Assembly (NCBI RefSeq): GCF_900109045.1
Contig: NZ_FNYL01000012.1
Span: forward strand, 233,439-297,438
Length of the DNA stretch: 64,000 bases
From: Dyadobacter sp. SG02
Lineage (GTDB): Bacteria; Bacteroidota; Bacteroidia; Cytophagales; Spirosomataceae
Direction of reading: 5' to 3'
The translations under genes were made by a program, and so were the position numbers. Below the pieces are notes generated by a model. It was not told the DNA's origin. It did no database searches and saw only the letters and a program-made list of their open reading frames with translations. Positions within the stretch are counted from its first letter, which is position 1, and each line of letters begins with the position of its first letter. Positions 34,201-42,279 of this stretch are shown here, piece after piece.

Positions 34201-36268
34201 CGAGCTAAAAACGCTTACCGCATTCGAGAAACTGGGTACGGCACCGCTGCCGACCATTACGAATGTGACGCTGCCAGTCGCCAATGTTTCCGACCTCGAA
34301 CGCTACGAAGGCATGCTGGTAAACCTCAGTGCAGTCAGTGGAAATCTGTTCGTGACCGAATATTTTCAGCTGGGCCGCTATGGCCAGGTTGTATTGTCGG
34401 CCGATGGCCCGACCAATGCAGCCGGAACCGACGGCCGTCTGGATCAGTATACCCAATTCAATGCACCAGGCGTGGCGGGTTACTCGGCCTACATGGCCGA
34501 AACAGCCAAGCGTAAGATTTACCTCGACGACGGCCGCTCGACCCAGAATCCCGACCCGGTCATTTTCGGCCGCGGCGGCAATCCGCTGAGCGCTACCAAC
34601 ACTTTGCGCGGCGGCGACCAGGTAGCGAGCATTACGGGTATTCTCGACGAAAGGCTGGAAGGTTACCGCATGCAAACCTCTTCCGGCGTCAATTTCATCG
34701 CGGCTAACGAACGTCCCACCACTCCGCCGAGCGTCGGCGCGACGGCCACATTGAAAGTCGCCAGCGCGAACGTACTCAACTATTTTAATGGAAACGGAAC
34801 CGGCGGAGGTTTCCCGACTTCACGCGGAGCCGATACGCAAGCGGAATTTACCCGCCAGCGCACCAAGGTGATCGAAGCATTATACACCTCGGGAGCGGAT
34901 GTGATCGGGTTAATGGAGTTGGAAAGGGATGACTACGGCCCGAACAGCGCCGTTCAGGACCTTGTGAATGGGCTCACCACCCGCGCCGGCGCGGGTGGTA
35001 CCTATGCGTTCATCAACCCCGGCACGATCGCTACCGATGAAATCACCGTGGGACTTATTTACAAACCCGGCAAAGTAACGCCGGACGGCGCCGCGGCCAC
35101 CATGCCCGATCATTATGGCCAAACCAGTCCGGGTTATCCGGCCGGACAGACCGCCTTCGACGTGGTAGGACGTAAACCGCTGGCCCAGACATTTACCGAA
35201 ATATCCAATTCGGAGAAGTTCACGGTGGTTGTCAACCATTTCAAATCCAAAAGTTCGAGCTCGAATGGCACAGGCGACGCGGATGCGGGCGACGGCCAGG
35301 GCGAGTCGAACGGGACACGCGTACGACAGGCGCAAGACCTCGTTACCTGGCTCGCGACCAAACCTACCGGCACCACGGACCCCGATTACCTGATTTTGGG
35401 TGACCTTAATGCTTATGCCAAAGAAGACCCGATCACGGTCCTGGCCAACGCGGGTTATGGCAGCCTGCTCCCGGCCACTTCTTATTCCTACGTTTTCGAC
35501 GGCTTCACCGGCTCGCTCGACCATGCATTGGCCACCACTTCGCTTGCCGACCAGGTTACCGGTGCGGATAAGTACCATATCAATGCCGATGAACCGGGCG
35601 TGCTCGATTATAACACCGAATTCAAATCAGCGGGGCAGGTTACCAGCTATTACAGCGCAGACCAGTACCGCTCCGCCGACCACGATCCGGTATTGATCGG
35701 GCTCCACCTCGAACCTTCTCTTCCGGTTCACCTGATCTCCTTCCAAGCCACCGCGGGCAAGCGGAATGTGACGCTCCAATGGGCTACAACCTGGGAGGAT
35801 CAGAACGAAGGCTTCGACGTATTGCGCTCGACAGACGGCGTCAACTTCTCGACGATCACGTTTGTAGCAGGTCACGCAACTACATCCTCGCGCTCCGAAT
35901 ATGTATGGGTCGATTCGGACGTGCGGGACGGCATTCTTTATTACTACCGCCTCCGCCAGCGCGATTTAGATGGTAGCAGCACATTGTCCCGCATTGCGGC
36001 GGCGCGCGTGGATGCGGGCGAGAGCGCTACGGCATTTGTATACCCCAACCCGAATGCGGGAAGCTTCACGGTTTCGGCTCCCGGCGCTTCGGGTTTAAAA
36101 CTTTACAATGCGGCCGGGCAGAATGTTCCTGTTAATGTCAAACCGATCGGCAGTGAAGGTTTATTTTCTGTGCAAATCAAGGGGCAGGCCGCTCCGGGAA
36201 TCTATACGCTGATTGTCGGACGAAATGCATCCGGCGCATCAACGAGCATTAAAGTTTTTGTACAATAA
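31205..36268 (+). CDS. Large secreted ExeM/NucH-like endonuclease with T9SS sorting domain
   Basis: 1687 residues. Order: signal peptide (to VKAQ, about 32), N-terminal beta region, Calx-beta-like domain (about 309-407, ending TQSVTITDNDG), an esterase-like/phytase-type propeller segment (about 555-880), an OB-fold segment typical of ExeM/NucH nucleases (from about 901, IHQIQGSG), then the endonuclease/exonuclease/phosphatase domain (about 1180-1500) with NVLNYFN, GLMELERDD, GDLNAYAKEDP and SADHDPV supplying metal and catalytic residues. A fibronectin-like stretch and a C-terminal T9SS sorting domain (YPNPNAGSFTVSAPG) complete it. It probably degrades extracellular DNA for phosphate, nucleotides or biofilm release. 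Confidence 0.9.
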   Translation: MKKFSTHLRRPGKVRAGMLWLCLLLTCTVKAQIPKTGFDPVLAPQFMSSGDATRLPVIFRATITGLTPSTSYRYYNQLATDADLTANNSGAGNPLFISQDGLTYTYATGTSLTTAGRYGTFTTDASGNYTGWFGAVNTGNAKFAGGALLYATLTLGDATGTSLGRRALSVPFKVLAYSTAAGTNNGSFLKETTSGATSKNIVAIYDNTAGTGRPLYVAPVEATGATIASVVPGYTTAAGGWNAIIPNDNANGVRRIEQLGVANASIIGCSTDDDGIWPTGSINTTNPTAGASGLTIAAGDAALTSCTTLPVVNLSVSSNAGTEAAQTIITVTATATAPVTGDQTVDISISGTNITATDYALSGNVITIPNGATSGSVTFAISDDGDVENIETALLTISNQSAGIVLGTDTQSVTITDNDGAPNVNAPVIVADNEALIDADRTTAYLSVPDNSPVASPAAFVSGVPNDPTDPARTLGIEFNVSDVETAASGLVVTATSSNATVVPDANLSVTTGNENSRNLKITPAGVGYTDITITVTDGGLSSSYVIKYAASAASGTPALTRFHTQVSDASTAQAVDNDYMLVADDENQVLRLYNRQNSGLPVNGFDYTSSLGLTDISGGAPREVDIESSLMIGNRIYWLGSHSNASGGNNRPNRSRIFATDLSGSGAAATLSYIGRYDGLKTDLLAWDASNGDVLGLAASAVAGKIPEDAALDGFNIEGLTIAPDGTTGYIGFRAPYQSTSTRTLALIVPWTNMTSLFSGNPTTGPATFGTPIQLDLGGRGIREIKKNAAGEYLILAGPADVATGTAPKDFRFYTWTGNPADTPVLHSANLTALNAEGSFESIVDLPSPLTNTSEIQVLVDNGDNVFYNDGTIAKELGQPNYKKFRSERIALGNAPLVATRIHQIQGSGNTAALTGALTIEGVVTRTFTGSTGLNGFYVQEEDANADTDPTTSEGIFVYNVAADPAGVVAVAQGDLVRISGEVIDFTSTTSGFTTSLTELKTLTAFEKLGTAPLPTITNVTLPVANVSDLERYEGMLVNLSAVSGNLFVTEYFQLGRYGQVVLSADGPTNAAGTDGRLDQYTQFNAPGVAGYSAYMAETAKRKIYLDDGRSTQNPDPVIFGRGGNPLSATNTLRGGDQVASITGILDERLEGYRMQTSSGVNFIAANERPTTPPSVGATATLKVASANVLNYFNGNGTGGGFPTSRGADTQAEFTRQRTKVIEALYTSGADVIGLMELERDDYGPNSAVQDLVNGLTTRAGAGGTYAFINPGTIATDEITVGLIYKPGKVTPDGAAATMPDHYGQTSPGYPAGQTAFDVVGRKPLAQTFTEISNSEKFTVVVNHFKSKSSSSNGTGDADAGDGQGESNGTRVRQAQDLVTWLATKPTGTTDPDYLILGDLNAYAKEDPITVLANAGYGSLLPATSYSYVFDGFTGSLDHALATTSLADQVTGADKYHINADEPGVLDYNTEFKSAGQVTSYYSADQYRSADHDPVLIGLHLEPSLPVHLISFQATAGKRNVTLQWATTWEDQNEGFDVLRSTDGVNFSTITFVAGHATTSSRSEYVWVDSDVRDGILYYYRLRQRDLDGSSTLSRIAAARVDAGESATAFVYPNPNAGSFTVSAPGASGLKLYNAAGQNVPVNVKPIGSEGLFSVQIKGQAAPGIYTLIVGRNASGASTSIKVFVQ

Positions 36269-36285
36269 ATAAAAGCAGGTTAAAC

Positions 36286-36322
36286 GGGCGGCCGGATTCG
36301 GGGATCGGGCCGCCCTTTTTTT
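36286..36322 (+). terminator. Intrinsic terminator after the nuclease gene
   Basis: GGGCGGCC / GGCCGCCC stem with a 14-base loop followed by seven T residues, 17 bases after the stop codon. Confidence 0.9.
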
Positions 36323-36444
36323 AAATGATTCATTAAGATAAAATTAGAACTGAAATAAGGTTAAAATTTAATATCAGAAGTCAATCCAAAGGGACGTCCG
36401 CGACGTAAGTGGTCTATCAAACTACATAACTCAATCACGTTCCT

Positions 36445-38037
36445 ATGAAGTTACTCGACTTTTACCAAAGGCCGGTAGTTGCTGCCCTTGCCTTCATCCT
36501 TGCGCTCTCGATGTATTCCTGCGATGATCACCGCGTACCTCCTACCGGCCCGTCGCTTCCCGACAGGGTTTTCTATGCATTATCGGATAACAACCAGCTG
36601 CACGAGATCAATATCCGGAACACCGGCGCGCCATTGCGGTCATTTGCGGTAACCGGTCTTGAACAGGGCGATATGCTCAAAGGAATCGATTTCCGCCCCG
36701 CGACCGGACAACTATATGCGATCGGTTCGTTGAATAATCTTTACCAGGTGAATGTAAAGTCGGGCGACCAGGAAGGAAAAGCGACCCGCATCGGTATGGC
36801 CCCGATTGCCGCCACATTGAACGGCCACATCGGTTTCGACTTCAACCCGACCGTCGACCGCATTCGCGTCGTGACGAGTTCTACCCAGAACCTTCGCCTG
36901 CATCCCGAAACCGGTGCCATCGTTCCGGGCGATTCGCCATTGAATGGTTATCCCAACCCGATGATAGGTGCCGTGGCTTATACCAACAGTCGCGCAGGCG
37001 TTACGGCCGCTCCCGGGGGCGTGGGCACGACGCTTTACGACATCGATCCTTCTACCGACATGCTATACATACAAAATCCGCCTAACCCTGGTGGTTTGGT
37101 ACCGGTAGGACCACTGGGACTGAACATCCAGGAAGTGGGCGGTTTCGATATTTCGCCCGACGTGAGCCCGTCCGATATTTATCCTATTGCCTCCGTCAAA
37201 TTCGGCGACAAATGGGAGCTGGATTTTGTGGACCTGGCAACCGGAAAGATCCAAAAACTGGGCGATTTCCCAGCCAACGTGAATGTGATCGGCATTGCTA
37301 TCCCTTCGCTTCCAGTGGCTTATGCATTGACCGAAAGCGGAATGCTGAAAATTTTCAACCCGGAAAACGGCATGGAGTACGGTACCAAAACAATCCCGGC
37401 CATCCCCGGAGTGACATTGCAAGGCATCGACATCCGCCCGGCTAACGGCAGGCTGCATGCATTGGGCGATAACAGCAAAATCTACGGCATCGATCTCGGT
37501 AATGGAACCGCCACCGAACTGGCAAGCCTCAAACTGGCCGACAACACCCCGGTAATGCTCAGCGGAATGCATTTCGGCGTGGATTTCAATCCTGCGGCCG
37601 ACCGCCTGCGCGTCGTGAGCGATAATGGACAAAGCCTGCGTATCAACGTCAACGACGGCGTCACGATCGTAGACGGTTCCCTCAAAATCGGTATGGCCGG
37701 CCCGACCCCGTTTGTGACAGCCGTTGCGTACACCAACAGTTACCCAGGGGTGGTTGCCGCAAACACGGCACTATTCGACATTGACAGCCAGTCCAATACC
37801 TTGTACCGGCAAACACCTCCTAATGACGGCATCCTCGTCGATCCCAAATCGCTTGGCCTCGACGTAGCTCCCGGCATCGGGTTCGACATCGGCAATGTTT
37901 CCGGCAAAGGGTACGCCATTTTCACCGTCGGTGCCAACACCAGCTTCTACACGATCGACCTCGCCACCGGCACTACCACACACAAATTCCCATACAGCGG
38001 CCCGGTGAAGGGGCTGGCGGTTGGGTTTGGATTGTAA
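36445..38037 (+). CDS. DUF4394 double-domain lipoprotein
   Basis: 530 residues. Lipobox-like SMYSC (about residue 26) suggests a lipoprotein. Two copies of DUF4394 follow (about 45-265 and 285-528), each with FYALSDNNQLHEIN-like openings, GIDFRPATGQLYAIG, FDFNPTVDRIRVV, AVAYTNS and TLYDIDP/TLFDIDS motifs. The repeat pattern predicts a beta-propeller-like fold. Function is unknown; secreted surface or matrix proteins of this kind are common in Bacteroidota and cyanobacteria. It stands alone between two terminators. Confidence 0.88.
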   Translation: MKLLDFYQRPVVAALAFILALSMYSCDDHRVPPTGPSLPDRVFYALSDNNQLHEINIRNTGAPLRSFAVTGLEQGDMLKGIDFRPATGQLYAIGSLNNLYQVNVKSGDQEGKATRIGMAPIAATLNGHIGFDFNPTVDRIRVVTSSTQNLRLHPETGAIVPGDSPLNGYPNPMIGAVAYTNSRAGVTAAPGGVGTTLYDIDPSTDMLYIQNPPNPGGLVPVGPLGLNIQEVGGFDISPDVSPSDIYPIASVKFGDKWELDFVDLATGKIQKLGDFPANVNVIGIAIPSLPVAYALTESGMLKIFNPENGMEYGTKTIPAIPGVTLQGIDIRPANGRLHALGDNSKIYGIDLGNGTATELASLKLADNTPVMLSGMHFGVDFNPAADRLRVVSDNGQSLRINVNDGVTIVDGSLKIGMAGPTPFVTAVAYTNSYPGVVAANTALFDIDSQSNTLYRQTPPNDGILVDPKSLGLDVAPGIGFDIGNVSGKGYAIFTVGANTSFYTIDLATGTTTHKFPYSGPVKGLAVGFGL

Positions 38038-38055
38038 TGTGTTTTAGGTGTTTTC

Positions 38056-38094
38056 AAAACCAGCCGTCCGGTTATTGCCGGGCGGCTGGTTTTG
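38056..38094. terminator. Bidirectional terminator between convergent genes
   Basis: AAAACCAGCCG pairs with CGGCTGGTTTT around CCGG/CCGG. The T-run on either strand serves the DUF4394 gene (plus) and the lipoprotein gene ending at 38108 (minus). Confidence 0.9.
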
Positions 38095-38107
38095 CTTTAA
38101 GAGGGCG

Positions 38108-38707
38108 TTACCGCGGTTCGGTGAAAACTTCCCGGACAAACATATTTGCGACAATGAATTTGCCATTCGTATATGTAATGGTGTCCACCGCTTCTTTCGC
38201 CCGTTGACGTTTATTGATCCGCACAAATTTCGCTGCGAACTGCCCCTGCATTTCATTCTTCACCGGGTCGTAGTACAAAATTTTGAAGTAGTTAAACGGG
38301 CCTTCGAGTAAACGGTATCTGTCCATTGTTACATCGTCTCGCGGATAAGTCTTAAAGTATAAGCTGACATTAACTGAATCCCAAGCGCACATCGAGTTTC
38401 GCTGATGTCGCATTGAGCTATCGGTTGGTACATAGTTGCCAGGTTTAGTATGAAAATAATTCAGGAGTATAATCTGATACTCTTCCTCCGCATTTTTTTT
38501 AACCAACATCAACGCTGCTACATTCTTGTCGCACCAATCCGGGTCTACATACCCGCCCATTTCCACGGCGATTCCTGATTTAAAAGGCACTCCATTGATT
38601 TCACCAGTGATAAATTCCTGTGTAATCCTTGGATCCTTCGGAGGCTGCTTGTCACAGGATACCAAACCTGAGAATAGTAATACAAACATGTAGCTGTATC
38701 TTTTCAT
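38108..38707 (-). CDS. Lipoprotein of unknown function
   Basis: 199 residues with a signal peptide and lipobox (LVSC, about C18). The mature part starts EFITGEINGVPFKSGIAVEMGG, the usual opening of small Bacteroidota lipoproteins of unknown role, with beta-rich sequence and one cysteine pair (WCDK, MCAW) that could be disulfide-bonded. Its ATG overlaps the stop of the upstream metalloprotease gene by 4 bases, so the two are translationally coupled and may work together, for example as protease and partner; this is inference. Confidence 0.78.
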   Translation of the reverse strand: MKRYSYMFVLLFSGLVSCDKQPPKDPRITQEFITGEINGVPFKSGIAVEMGGYVDPDWCDKNVAALMLVKKNAEEEYQIILLNYFHTKPGNYVPTDSSMRHQRNSMCAWDSVNVSLYFKTYPRDDVTMDRYRLLEGPFNYFKILYYDPVKNEMQGQFAAKFVRINKRQRAKEAVDTITYTNGKFIVANMFVREVFTEPR

Positions 38708-40575
38708 GGTCTCGACGTTGGTTGGTAAATCACCTTTTTGCGTATAACCGGCCCACTACCGCTGACGGTGATCATGTAAACACCTGACGCAAGACCCTTT
38801 TCGACCAGATCGAGATTAATCACATTCCGTCCGGCATTACATTGATAAACCTGGCCTCGCATATGCACGCGCCCATTCAAGTCTGCGAGGCCAACTTCAA
38901 CTTCACCGACCTTTTCTGCATTGAAAATGATCTCGACACGCCCAGACGTTGGATTAGGCCGTACAATTGCCCCTTCGCTTTTGATTTGAAGAGAATCACG
39001 CTCTTTCTGCCCTTTTCGATAACCACCGTTAGGGTCGTCATCCACCCATATTTGCATCCAGTTCTCGACTACCTGTCCGTCCGATGATGTGATTTTCAAT
39101 TTCAGATAAAATTGATGGTTACCATTGTGGTACAACCCGACACTGTGAAACTCGCCAGTACCGTTACCTGAATAATTGATGCCGTCAGTGGACTCCTTCC
39201 ACTGATAAGTATAAGGTGGCTTCCCGCACTTTGCGATCGCCTCATACGTGTACACCTGATATTCATACCCACTATATGGTCCATATACCCAGCCGTTCAA
39301 AACATTTGGCTCGGGTCGAAAAGCCTTTACAACCGAAGCTTTGTCATTCATCACCTTTGCATTGTTGTGGGTAGCATCACCCATTGGCGATCCTGCAAAT
39401 ATTTTACTAGGGTTGGAGTAATAGAAGATTTTGCTACCTGGCGCAGTTCCCGTGGCCACCAACGTATTGAAACCAAGGAATATATACCCCTGCGCGTACG
39501 GCAATCCGAAAATTTCGCTTTCATGATTGCACCCAAAAAGATGACTCAATTCATGCGCTCCGATTACCGGAATATTGGGGTTCGTCAAGCCTACAATTGC
39601 ATAGCTTCGGTTACTATTGGGATGCTTATAGGTCGGTGGATAGGGAACTCCGCCTGCCGCATTGTGGTCTTCCCAAGCCAGTAGTAACACCAAGTCTGCT
39701 TTATTCTGATTGCACAAATTTTGTACAGAAACGCTGTTACTCAGAGCTAGTACATCCTTATGAATGTCATGATCCGTCTTCATAAACGTCGTCTGCGCCA
39801 CACCCGCCAACTCAATAAGCGCAGCGCCTGGCAAGCCGCTATTAATTACAGTCTGATTAAAAATATCAATCGTATTATACGCATGATTAGCCGCTGAAAC
39901 CGGGCTCACGTTATTTGCGTGAATAAAAAGCACGCGGATAAACGTGTTGCAAGGCTCGATCTTCGCATTGTCGCCCGGCTTTCTCGCACGTTCGTCGGCA
40001 TCAGATTGTTGCCGCAGGGCTTTTTCAGCCGCACCAATGCCCGAGGCGCAGAAATTCGCCTTTCCCGCATCATTATCAAATCCTAGTAAAAGCTGGCCGT
40101 CTTCGCCGAGGTCGCATATTTCATAGGAGCGTTCCGGCCCCTGGATCATGCCGCCTTTCATGCCGTTGCGGGATGTGAGGAGTACCGATAGCAGGCTTTC
40201 TCCTACCGTTCCGTAGATTTTGTAGTTCTCTGCGTCGGAGTATTCGATGGTTTTGACACGCACGTCATACTGCCCTTCGCGGCCCGGAATGGTTATCTTC
40301 AATCCGTTGTTCGACAATACTTCCGCGATGGGGCGCATTTGCACGATGATCGTTTCACCGGGGTACTGCCTGTTGTTGGTCAGGCCGTTATACAGCTGCT
40401 TTCCATTGCCGGAAAGACTTTCATAATCCGGCTTGCCCGGTAAAAGCAGTTCCCTGGATTCCTGCGCGTAAGCGCATGTGAGCGATGTGCACGCGATGGC
40501 GAGGCAAACCAGCCAAAGCGCAAAAACACGGGAACACGATACGTAACCATTTGTCCATAGAAATTCCATAGGCAT
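38704..40575 (-). CDS. Secreted reprolysin-like zinc metalloprotease with T9SS sorting domain
   Basis: 623 residues. After a signal peptide (ending TCAYAQ) and a propeptide-like region comes the metzincin site H341-E-L-S-H345-x2-G-x2-H351 (HELSHLFGCNHE), preceded by IPVIGA. The downstream region has an Ig/PKD-like segment (ATAKCGKPPYTYQWKES-type, about 440-530) and a C-terminal T9SS domain (RPNPTSGRVEIIFNAEKVG... SGVYMITVSG). Expected to be exported across the outer membrane and to cleave proteins. Alternative start: MEFLWTN, two codons later. Confidence 0.9.
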   Translation of the reverse strand: MPMEFLWTNGYVSCSRVFALWLVCLAIACTSLTCAYAQESRELLLPGKPDYESLSGNGKQLYNGLTNNRQYPGETIIVQMRPIAEVLSNNGLKITIPGREGQYDVRVKTIEYSDAENYKIYGTVGESLLSVLLTSRNGMKGGMIQGPERSYEICDLGEDGQLLLGFDNDAGKANFCASGIGAAEKALRQQSDADERARKPGDNAKIEPCNTFIRVLFIHANNVSPVSAANHAYNTIDIFNQTVINSGLPGAALIELAGVAQTTFMKTDHDIHKDVLALSNSVSVQNLCNQNKADLVLLLAWEDHNAAGGVPYPPTYKHPNSNRSYAIVGLTNPNIPVIGAHELSHLFGCNHESEIFGLPYAQGYIFLGFNTLVATGTAPGSKIFYYSNPSKIFAGSPMGDATHNNAKVMNDKASVVKAFRPEPNVLNGWVYGPYSGYEYQVYTYEAIAKCGKPPYTYQWKESTDGINYSGNGTGEFHSVGLYHNGNHQFYLKLKITSSDGQVVENWMQIWVDDDPNGGYRKGQKERDSLQIKSEGAIVRPNPTSGRVEIIFNAEKVGEVEVGLADLNGRVHMRGQVYQCNAGRNVINLDLVEKGLASGVYMITVSGSGPVIRKKVIYQPTSRP

Positions 40576-40614
40576 ACCTGTTTAAGTTCCTGAAAAAATG
40601 CATAACGAGAAGGA

Positions 40615-40632
40615 GCCGTGGCGAACCACGGC
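40615..40632. repeat. Hairpin with CGAA loop in intergenic DNA
   Basis: GCCGTGG / CCACGGC stem of 7 bp. A second imperfect hairpin (CGGccGGC / GCCgaCCG) follows at about 40659-40679. No T-run. REP-like, but not the same sequence as the 17171 element. It lies between two leftward genes. Confidence 0.6.
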
Positions 40633-40773
40633 AGGAACGGAGTAGGTACGCGGCCGGCTATACGCCGACCGTGGTTCTTCGAATTAAATGGATAATTTCT
40701 TCAAATCAATTGGAAAAGTGCAGCAATGTGCAAACTAACACGATGGATTATCAAGTGACGGAAGTTTCGCGTT

Positions 40774-42033
40774 TCAGGACACTTTCGCCTGCAAAATCCT
40801 CGCAACGCTCTCCTGTAAAGGCGGGTGCAGATCGGCCAGCAACCACCAGGTATGAATTTTGGCGCCGGCGTCGACGAGCTTTTGAACTATTTCCAAATGG
40901 TGTTCGCGCGCACCTTCGTGTGCGGTGGCCCAAAGCGTCTGGTCGAGTACCGTGCCCCCGAATTCGTTGCGTGCTTCCAGCGGCGCTTTGCGGCTGAGCA
41001 GCAGGTCGACTACCTCAGGATAACCAAAATATCCGGCCCAATGCAATGCGGTCCAGTCGCGGTGGTCTTTCGAGGCCGGACTTACCCCTTTGTCGAGCAG
41101 GAAGCGGACGGTTTCAATGCGGTTGAGCATGGCAGCCCATACAAATGCCAGCGCCAGGTTGGCGTCGGGCGTCGCAGCGATTTTCAGCCACTCCACACGC
41201 ACAAGGGGCGCATCGGCTTTCAGTTGGCCGTCGTCGCCGAGGTAACCGGCCAGTTGCCCGGTCTTGCCCATCGCGGCGGCAGTTACCACATTATCTACCC
41301 GGGCACCTCTCGCTACCAGTACCTCGGCCGATTTGGGATAATGGAAATAAATGGCCGTCAGGAGCGGCCCGCAATTGTCGCGGACACCATTAATGGCCGC
41401 GCCATAATCGAGCAGTTTTTCCGCCAGCGCTGTTTGCAATCCTGCCTGGGACGGCGGAAAGCTCGACACGAGCAGTTCCAGCGTCGTGCCCCATTTGGTG
41501 TCGTAAGTGTCGGCCAGGGCATCGGGCAAAGCCCCTGCGGCAAGCAATGCTTCGGCTATATCCAATGCATTCGGCGGGGTAAGCTGCCTGAAATTCTCGG
41601 TCCCGTTGGCGGCGGTGTAATGCAGCAATGTAGCCCTGTGCCCGCGCGACGAGCGCTCATGCACGAGCGAGGGATTGTCTTTTAAGAGGTCTTTCAATTT
41701 GGGCAGATCGCCTTGTACGACAGCGTCTACCGCCTGTTCGAATTTCGCGACCGGCGACCCGGCGTCTTTCAGGTCGGCAATGTGTTGCAGGAAAGCAGGC
41801 CAGTCCACAAAACCGTGCTCCCTTGCGACTACTGCGCGGGCGTCGTCCAGACCGAAGTTCGTATCGGGGCGGTTCAGTTGCGTGAGCCGTTCCGGTTCGG
41901 GATGGTATTTTCGGATGTATTTGACAGAATCATTGTCGATGGACCGGCAGGCGTCCGCCAGCGTGGCGGCTTGTTTTTCATAGTATTCGGGGGTCGGATC
42001 GGATGTGAGAGGGATGGTATCGGTCGTATTCAT
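40774..42033 (-). CDS. Ankyrin-repeat protein
   Basis: 419 residues, no signal peptide. The N-terminal part (YYEKQAATLADACRSIDNDSVKYIRKYHPE, then GLDDARAVVAREHGFVDWPAFLQHI) is a motif often fused before ankyrin repeats in soil bacteria. Ankyrin units follow (ATLLHYTAANGTENF, DIAEALLAAGALPDALAD, LLTAIYFHYPKSAEVLVARGARVD, DWTALHWAGYFGYPEVVDLLLSRKAPLEARNEFGGT). Protein-protein interaction role; partner unknown. A 246-base gap separates it from the DUF2723 gene. Confidence 0.85.
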   Translation of the reverse strand: MNTTDTIPLTSDPTPEYYEKQAATLADACRSIDNDSVKYIRKYHPEPERLTQLNRPDTNFGLDDARAVVAREHGFVDWPAFLQHIADLKDAGSPVAKFEQAVDAVVQGDLPKLKDLLKDNPSLVHERSSRGHRATLLHYTAANGTENFRQLTPPNALDIAEALLAAGALPDALADTYDTKWGTTLELLVSSFPPSQAGLQTALAEKLLDYGAAINGVRDNCGPLLTAIYFHYPKSAEVLVARGARVDNVVTAAAMGKTGQLAGYLGDDGQLKADAPLVRVEWLKIAATPDANLALAFVWAAMLNRIETVRFLLDKGVSPASKDHRDWTALHWAGYFGYPEVVDLLLSRKAPLEARNEFGGTVLDQTLWATAHEGAREHHLEIVQKLVDAGAKIHTWWLLADLHPPLQESVARILQAKVS

Positions 42034-42203
42034 GAGTTCGGTTTGTTAGCAGCGGAAACATATAACAATTAGTGGGTTTTTGAATAAAATACAAAATCCG
42101 GTTAGTAACGTTAACTTCATTTCAGAACACCTTCAACACTATACGTCAACCCACCAGCTTTCCGGCGCTCGAAAAAACGCACTGCATTCCTTCCTATATT
42201 AAT

Positions 42204-42247
42204 CCAAAACCACCCATTCCCGGATATCCGTCCAGTTATGGGTGGTT
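42204..42247 (-). terminator. Terminator after the DUF2723 gene
   Basis: On the minus strand AACCACCCAT / ATGGGTGGTT form a perfect 10-bp stem followed by TTTT. The loop holds a second perfect palindrome, CGGATATCCG (42221-42230). It lies 33 bases beyond the DUF2723 stop. Confidence 0.75.
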
Positions 42248-42279
42248 AGTTATGTTAAAAAAAACCTTGCCTGAAAACC

